From positions 1 through 64,000 of the forward strand of contig JBHEQV010000010.1 of assembly GCA_046530735.1 (NCBI GenBank): a DNA stretch of 64,000 nt, in the 5' to 3' direction. A program made the translations under genes and the position numbers. Positions 57,553-64,000 of this stretch are shown one piece after another. Position 1 is the first letter of the stretch; each line of letters starts with the position of its first letter. The notes beneath the pieces were generated by a model. It did not search any database, was not told where the DNA came from, and saw nothing but the letters and a program-made list of their open reading frames with translations. Source of the DNA: Arsenophonus sp046530735. Lineage in GTDB: Bacteria; Pseudomonadota; Gammaproteobacteria; Enterobacterales; Enterobacteriaceae.

Positions 57553-58140
57553 CTAAATTTTTCCTACTAAATCAAGTGAAGGTGATAATGTTGCTTCCCC
57601 TTCTTTCCATTTGGCTGGACAGACTTCCCCTGGATGGCTTGCAATATATTGCGCAGCTTTAATTTTACGTAATAAATCAGATGTGTCACGTCCAATACCT
57701 TCCGTAGTAATTTCAACTGCTTGAATAATGCCATTCGGATCAATAATAAACGTACCACGATCTGCCAATCCTAATTCTTTTTGCTCATCATTTTCTTGAT
57801 ACTTGCGCATCACTTCAAAATTACGCGTCAATATCCAACTTGGATCAGCGATCATGGTATATTTAATTTTACCAATCGTGCTTGAGTGACTATGCCACTC
57901 TTTATGAGAGAAATGAGTATCCGTTGAAATAGAATAAATTTCTACACCAAGTTTATTGAATTCTTCATAGTGATCCGCTAAATCAGCTAATTCAGTTGGA
58001 CAAACAAAGGTAAAATCAGCAGGATAAAAGAAAAAAATGCTCCATTTACCTTTAATATCTTTTTCAGATAGATCGATAAATTTTCCATCTTTAAAGGCGA
58101 TACTTTTAAAAGGTTTAATTTCTGTATTAACTAAAGACAT
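57553..58140 (-). CDS. ahpC: Alkyl hydroperoxide reductase subunit C (2-Cys peroxiredoxin)
   Basis: Reduces hydrogen peroxide and organic peroxides in the cytoplasm. 195 residues (E. coli 187). The peroxidatic Cys is in DFTFVCPTEL (about residue 47) and the resolving Cys in PGEVCPAKW (about 174), so the enzyme is complete in chemistry. FFFYPADF, STDTHFSHKEWH and GRDTSDLLRKIKAAQYIA are as in the family. GGGAGA lies just upstream of the ATG. There is an eight-residue insertion, KYQENDEQ-like, where E. coli has only NMREDE before GLADR. The adjoining ahpF is dead, so another reductant (thioredoxin, glutaredoxin or host-derived) would have to recharge it. Confidence 0.98.
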   Translation of the reverse strand: MSLVNTEIKPFKSIAFKDGKFIDLSEKDIKGKWSIFFFYPADFTFVCPTELADLADHYEEFNKLGVEIYSISTDTHFSHKEWHSHSSTIGKIKYTMIADPSWILTRNFEVMRKYQENDEQKELGLADRGTFIIDPNGIIQAVEITTEGIGRDTSDLLRKIKAAQYIASHPGEVCPAKWKEGEATLSPSLDLVGKI

Positions 58141-59040
58141 TTTACTTCTCCCTTCTATTTGATATATTTAATATATAAAAATAAAAGTATCATGTCTAAT
58201 TTTTTTTACTATTAATTTAATAATTTTTACCTATGTTAAATAACTATATGATAAAAATTGATAAATAAATCGATTTTTTTAAGAAAAAATGTGCCAACTT
58301 ACCTTTAAATATATCAATTATAAAATAATAAACACAAACCACACGAATAGCTAATTACTAACAAAGTTATTAATCGCTTCTCCAGTGAGAACAATATTAT
58401 AAATACAAAAAATACTGTTATTATCATGTGATAATAACTTTGAGGCTGAATAACAATCTTACAGGAACGCAATAATCCCTCACACTTTACTATTTTTAAT
58501 AGTAAAGTGTGATTCATTTTCAAGTACAATAAATAATTCATTATTTTATTAGTTTAAATAAAACATAAAATGATTAGGATTTCCTAATACCGTAACAAGA
58601 TCCTGATCCTATTGATAAAATTTTTTAACTAAATATTGTTCATTACTTGTAGCAGAATAAATATTTCTACCATCCTAATATAGGATATTTAGTGGATAGT
58701 CCTATTATTTTAGTTCCATCGTTCTTAAACAATAGTTTTAATAATCTCAACTAGGATAGCTAGTCGAGCATAGACCAATTTATTTTTAAGCGATGACAGT
58801 AAACATTTTTATTCTACTTACTTAAAATAAGCCATAATATCTTTCTTGGATACTATCCTAACGAGGCTTGTTTATCATAAACTAATTGATAAAGGTAATA
58901 ATATAAGAAGTAATTTTATGTAACTAAACTGTTTATTATATATAATTTAATCATTGATTATTTCTCAAGAAAATAAAATTTATCAAAAATGCTAATAGCA
59001 AAATTGCTATTAACTAATACTAATTGGCCAATTAAAGCAC
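58141..59040. other. Spacer upstream of ahpC with an orphan hairpin
   Basis: No gene seen. It should contain the ahpC promoter (and any OxyR site), which I cannot place. The strongest structure is the hairpin at 58481-58511. Confidence 0.4.
58481..58511. repeat. Perfect 14-bp hairpin, no host gene
   Basis: CACACTTTACTATT, three-base TTT loop, then AATAGTAAAGTGTG. Neither side has a long T run. It may be the surviving terminator or 3' end of a lost gene. A perfect stem of this length is unusual in the decayed background. Confidence 0.7.
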
Positions 59041-59560
59041 TTTATTCCATAAAAAATTCCTTTTCTAATTGTTCTAATGGATAAGTTTTAGCAGTAATGA
59101 GTTTTATTTCACCTGAATTAATTAATGACCAAATCTTATTTTTAAACTTGTTATAATTGCTATTTTCCACTAAAGTTCTTGCTCAAATTATTGAACCAAT
59201 AAAAATAAAAACTAAGTTTTTAACTACTAATGGGATTAAATTTAAATGCTAAGATATCACGCATCATATTGACTTAAATCATACAGCCAAATTTAGCAGC
59301 AATTTATTAATCTTTATTAAGATAATCACCACCAATCAGTCAACCACTATATTAGACCCCTTTATTTTGTGTATACTCAGTTATTTTTTTCAAAAAATTT
59401 ACTATCTTTGTCGTATAGAAATACTTATATCAGCACAAAAGTTGCCATCTTCATTTTTCTATTGAATCAATAATAGTAAATATTTTTAGGATAAAAAATT
59501 TTTTCTAACTGTTTTATCCTGAATAATATCCTCAGATCCTCGTTGCGCTGGAGTATTCAT
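59041..59560 (-). pseudogene. Zinc-type/quinone oxidoreductase (MDR family), degraded
   Basis: The end of the frame on the minus strand reads INSGEIKLITAKTYPLEQ, then LEKEFFME (59045-59130). This is the C-terminal pattern of MDR enzymes such as quinone oxidoreductase (xxSGxIKxxxxxxFPLExxxxAHxxxE). Upstream only stubs remain, with stops. The exact member is not determinable. Confidence 0.5.
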
Positions 59561-59744
59561 GCAAGATAGATACTGATGGATATAATTTAGGATAAAATAT
59601 AATTATGATAAAAGAACCTCACCGTCAGGCAACTACAACATCTAAAAATCAGAGCTGCCCTTTCCGATAAGCAAAGAACTTGCATCTAATTTATACCTAA
59701 GCGTTATGGCATATACCAATTTATCATTATTAAAGGGTAAAACA
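59561..59744. other. Spacer
   Basis: Short unassigned sequence between the oxidoreductase remnant and repeat D. Confidence 0.3.
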
Positions 59745-60800
59745 AAATAATACTGATGATTGGCTATGTTCTGTCAAAAGTTGTTGACAGAATTCCTTAT
59801 ACTGTATAAAAGATTTTTTTCTACAGAAGTTGCCATGAAAAATAAAACAGTAATGCAGATCAAAGAGACTTTTCCCTCACCTCCTATTAATATAAAGCTG
59901 CATCTCATTTATTAGTTTCTCTGTGATAATCTATCGAATGATATCAATTTATATATTAAAGCAACTTATTTTACTTTATTCTGAGCATAATATTGTTACA
60001 ATGAACATGTTATCCGCTGTAGATATTCATTAATAATTACAGCAATTTTTATTTAAAATCCACAATTTCAAGAAAATATTTAATAATCTTACTTGAAGTC
60101 CTCTAACGAGATTATTTTAAAGATAAATGGCTTAGTTATATTCAATCTATGTTTAATAGATTGATTTTATAGTGAAGTTAGAAAAATAAACAGATATTGA
60201 TTTGAAACAAAGTTTATGTAGCATTAGTTCCTATTTATTTTATTCAGCGTCGACAGTAAACATAATGCACTAAGTAGTATTATTGAAATCAACAAAATAT
60301 TTCTTCCTGAAGCTTTCAAAAGGAAGCATCAACTTTTCACATAGAAAAGGTAGAAAGGCAAAAAGAGGAGATAAAAAGGAAAAACTAAATCTCGATCTTA
60401 ATCGCCCGAGATTAAGAAGGTCATGTGAGCAATGAGATTCTTAAAAAAAAATTTAATGCAGAGTGTATTAGCTGTTTTCTTTAGCTAATTATTAATAAAG
60501 AGTTCAACTTTTACTTTTATTGAGCATAAAATCGTACAAAACTTTTGCCAGCTAGCATTAATTAGTCACAATTATCTAATAATAGTTGGATAACTAGAGA
60601 GTTCTTAATAAGAATTCTATAATTTAATTTATAAATAACTATATCAATAAACTAAAAGGATGGCTAAATAAATTACTATTATAAGGAAATTATTTTATTT
60701 ATCAAATTATCTAACCTAAAGAAGATTGATTGAACCAGAACAATTGAAATGCAGATGTGGCTACACTTTGCTATATTAGCAAAGCAATAACCTTTTCTAA
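59745..60800 (+). repeat. Dispersed repeat D, copy 7
   Basis: Same order of blocks as copy 6: TTGTTGACAGAATTCC, ATGAACATGTTATCCGCTG (60001), AAGGAAGCATC near 60321, GAGATTAAGAAGGTCATG (60408), and the end TTTGCTATATTAGCAAAGC (60769-60787). Frame broken. Confidence 0.65.
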
Positions 60801-61664
60801 CATAAATAAAATTAATATACAGAAGAGTATAAAACAGCACTAAAGTTATAAACATCATTGAAACAGCATAGATATTATACTCACGTATAACGTTCTATAT
60901 TTCTAATATAACACCGACTTTAACTAACTCGAGGTATTCTCAAATAAATAGTTTGGTTGAGAAATATAATGAGAGAATTACAGAAATCAGCCGAAAAACC
61001 ATTATTTCAATTCCGCTCAAGAGCTTGAAATCGCTGCATCGATATATTTAACTCTACAATCAGGAATACCTGAATTAGTATTCAGTAGTAAACTCCATTG
61101 CAATCTATGATTAATTGATTTAAATTAAATTGATTATTAAAAAAATCATACTATCTTCCTGAATGTGACAGGTAATATAAGCAACGCTAAAAATACTAGA
61201 AATTCTACCATTGACGAGAACAGTTTCATTTTTAAGTTGACAAATTTGTAAACATTAGCCAACCAATAAAAAATTTTCTGGCACCTTCTGCCGTTTCAAT
61301 ATAAGTGAGATCACTAACAGATAAAACTATAACTTCATGTAACATACAATATTCAAAATATCTACCACCAGCAACTAAATCACAAACTTTATCGTCTTTT
61401 CAAGATTGGAACCTTCTTTACAAATACTAAAAAACCAATCATTAATTTCTAATTCTGGCATTGAAATAGATCTAATAGTGATTGAATGAACTGCATAAGT
61501 TCAAAATCATCAGGAGAACTTGACACTTGAGATAATAACCTTAACAAGTAAATGTGATTTTAGTAGTTTTATTAATAGTAATTTAGTGGAATTAAGATTT
61601 TCCGGACATGTACGCAGATTTAATAATTTCAATAGCAAGCATTGTTTTTAATAAAACATCGATA
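60801..61664. other. Decayed coding remnant, unidentified
   Basis: On the minus strand pieces such as SISMPELEINDWFF (61430-61470) and LKNETVLVNGRIS (61200-61240) look like real protein sequence with stops between. I do not recognise the family. No intact frame. Confidence 0.35.
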
Positions 61665-63080
61665 TGTGAGTTATCCTAATTTTAATATATGGAGTTTTGG
61701 AGATGCCGGCTTATTCTGGTGATTGATTTCATTGATAATTTCAACAACAGAGAGATGATATGACATGAAAAGTCTAGCCTATATCTATCTATAAAACCAG
61801 ATATTATCTGGCATCCCTTGGCATTAACTTATCTGTAATGATTTGCAGGGAGATAATAAGCACCACTGTTGAGATCGGAGCTCAAGCTATACTGATCAAC
61901 ATATGCTTTTAACGCCGATAGCTTGTCAATAGACGCTCATGTCGTCAATCATAACGGTTATTTTCCAAAGCGAACCATAAAAAATTGCTATTATTGGGAT
62001 ATTGAGATTAAAGTGCCTAATGTAAGGAGATCGGAACGGCAACAGAATATATTTTAACAGGTTATTATTACTGCCACATCTAAACCGCGCAAAAATATCG
62101 AAAAGTTGTTACCGTAATTGAATAACTGCGACGCATATCCCCAAGTGGTGATTTTACGAAGCTATTCGGCGATTCTTAGTAAAAAAACATGATCTCTCTG
62201 CACTATCATCATCAGATTAAAACAAAAATTCCTGAAGAGGATTCATAATGATAGCTGCGTAATTTAAGCGATATGCGTTACATTTATTTCTTATATGAAG
62301 GTATTATATGCCATCCTGTCAAGAAAACTGATCGCTTTTAGTTGCTGCTCATTATCGAAGACCCTGCATGGATAGTAACCAGCTAGATTGCTGTAAAAAA
62401 TCCTTATCAAGAGTCAAAAACTGTACTGGACTGAACTTCTGGATTGGCTACGAGCATTGCACTCCTTAACCATATTTACTGACTTGCTACGGGGAAACGG
62501 TGCTTTATTTTTTAGAATATAATAGCAAAGATATTTCAGTATACGCAGAATCAATGTGTTATTGGGTGTACAAAAACAAAGAGCTAATGCACTGGTTTCA
62601 TTTCCTAAAAGTATGCAATTGAAAATTAAGGTAATCTGCGAGAGATCATGGTTAACATGATAGCCCTAATACCGCTAATAATCCATTGATGTTTTGTTGG
62701 CAATGTTTTTAGGATATTCTGCCAGCTATAAAGAAGTTGAAGAAAGATTGAGAAGAATGGTTAGCATTCTATGGCTTCTCTTGTCAGCCAAGTTGGCGTC
62801 AATAAGAACGATGATTTAATTGAATCAGCTTTTGTGATAGTTGAGGATACGGAAGCGTATGCATTAAAGAGGTGTCGTTCGAGAAAACAAACATTTCAAT
62901 AGCATTTAAGCTGCTCTCGTCCGTTTAGAAAAACTAGAATCGACCAAGGAAGAGTTAACCTTTTAATTCTGGTGATAAATAATGTGCAATTTAAGGATTG
63001 AGAACAGATTCATGAAGTATCAGATCAGAGCATAGCCTACTTCCTTTATCACATACATTAAATTTGCTAATAAATTTTTT
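61665..63080 (+). mobile_element. IS256-family element, degraded, copy 11
   Basis: Full-length copy: left end GAGTTATCCTAATTTTAATAT, followed by GGAGTTTTGGAGATGCCGG. The middle block is AACGGCAACAGAATATATTTT (62035), and near 62812 ACGATGATTTAATTGAATCAG recalls the TTNxIEST region. Right end near 63055-63080. Stops throughout. Confidence 0.8.
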
Positions 63081-63218
63081 ATTATTCTATTATTGATATA
63101 AAAAATAATAATCAGCTTAAATAAAATAAATAACTGTTAAGTGAACTTACTTATATTAATAATATTAGTTAAATAAAAAAATAACTAATTATTAATTCTT
63201 TTACTTAACATAAAGTAA
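63081..63218. promoter_or_regulatory. Upstream region of fnr
   Basis: About 140 very AT-rich bases. E. coli fnr is autoregulated, but I see no clear TTGAT-N4-ATCAA site here. Confidence 0.3.
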
Positions 63219-64000
63219 GTGTTAAAATTGATAAAAATCAATATTTATTATCATAATGAGTCTAGTAATCTGATCCCAGAAAAACGCGTTGTTCGCCTAA
63301 TCCAATCTGGTTGCTGCGCTATCCACTGCCAGGACTGCAGTGTTAACAAGCTTTGTATTCCATATACTTTAAATGAACATGAACTGCATAAACTCGATAA
63401 TATTGTAGAACGTAAAAAACCAATTCAAAAAGGACATACACTATTTAAAGCAGGTGATGAATTTAAATTACTTTATGGAATCCGATCAGGCACCATAAAA
63501 AGTTATTCCCTTACCGATGAAGGTGATGAACAAATTACCGATTTTTATTTAGCTGGTGATCTTGTTGGTTTTGATGCTATCATTAATAATAAATATCTAA
63601 GATTTGCTCAAGCTATTGAAACTTCAATGATTTGTGAAATTCCTTTTGAAATACTCAATGATTTGTCAGGTAAAATACCTAATTTGCGACAGCAAGTAAT
63701 GAGATTAATGAGCAGTGAAATTAAAGATAATCAAGAAATGATATTACTGTTGTCGAAAAAAATGCTGAAGAAAGATTAGCTGCTTTTATTTATAATCTAT
63801 CACGCCGTTTTGCTCAGCGTGGATTTTCAGCTAAAGAATTACGCATAACGATGACTCGAGGTGATGTTGGTAATTATCTTGGATTAACAGTTGAAACAAT
63901 TAGCCGTCTGTTAGGTCGTTTTCAAAAAACTAACACTCTCAGTGTTAAAGGTAAATATATCACAATTAATGATATGTATAAACTTACCGAAATTGCAGGT
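63219..64000 (+). pseudogene. fnr: Oxygen-sensing regulator FNR, one-base frameshift (runs off window)
   Basis: FNR is a CRP-family activator that senses oxygen with a [4Fe-4S] cluster. The three N-terminal cluster ligands are in place (CAIHCQDCSVNKLC) and the fourth is the Cys in SMICEI. The cAMP-receptor-like fold follows with IRSGTIKSYSL, LAGDLVGFDAI and LSGKIPNLRQQ. At 63756-63762 the coding strand has A7 where A8 is needed. The frame then ends KKMLKKD, stop at 63779. Adding one A restores the frame at once, giving KKNAEERLAAF and the intact DNA-binding domain: AAFIYNLSRRFAQRGFS, TMTRGDVGNYLG, TVETISRLLGRFQK (helix-turn-helix), KGKYITI. The usual ATG (MIPEK in relatives) is CTG at 63270. 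The GTG at 63219 would add 17 residues. Nothing else is broken to the window edge. It could be a new pseudogene or be rescued by slippage. Confidence 0.9.

Noticed and set aside
1..64000. CRISPR arrays, rRNA genes, or a replication origin
   Set aside because: I found no regularly spaced direct repeats, no rRNA sequence blocks, and no cluster of DnaA boxes; the only array is the 8-base tandem repeat at 35481.

Overview
The window looks like a chromosome segment of a gammaproteobacterium (Enterobacterales-like gene order and protein sequences) far into genome decay, as in long-term insect endosymbionts. It is strongly AT-rich. Only about 17% of it is intact protein-coding sequence: twelve complete genes plus a tRNA. 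Most of the rest is readable but broken remains of genes and insertion sequences. A Serratia symbiotica- or Sodalis-like co-symbiont is my best guess; this is inference from style and gene order, not proof.

Layout. 1-7.3 kb: a dispersed repeat, two dead IS256-family elements, and a wrecked rep helicase gene. 7.5-12.4 kb: bamE, a dead recN, nadK, then grpE with a well preserved heat-shock promoter, a shared terminator and ung. 12.8-18.9 kb: unclassified repeats, a dead srmB, another IS. 19.1-31.9 kb: an intact adk between two IS256 copies, pyrG, then a second, dead adk between two more IS256 copies, and htpG. 32-36.3 kb: the ancestral dnaX-ybaB-recR-htpG block (recR dead), a dead apt and priC. 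38.6 kb: tRNA-Leu(CAA). 41-49.7 kb: a long, less AT-rich block of unidentified decayed sequence. 51.2 kb: tpiA. 56-58.1 kb: ahpC with a dead ahpF. 63.2 kb to the end: fnr with a one-base frameshift in a poly-A run.

How it fits together. What survives is mostly core cell biology: nucleotide supply (adk, pyrG), NADP synthesis (nadK), glycolysis (tpiA), chaperones (grpE, htpG), outer-membrane assembly (bamE), polymerase clamp loading (dnaX), uracil repair (ung), replication restart (priC) and peroxide detoxification (ahpC). Lost functions cluster in recombination and restart (recN, recR, rep), purine salvage (apt), RNA helicase activity (srmB) and AhpC reduction (ahpF). At least eleven recognisable IS256-family copies, all dead, show an earlier transposon expansion. 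The most striking structure is the IS-adk-IS unit present twice in inverted orientation: the copy in the ancestral position beside htpG is dead and the relocated copy is intact. Two homopolymer sites (A9 in dnaX, A7 in fnr) are candidates for polymerase or ribosome slippage.
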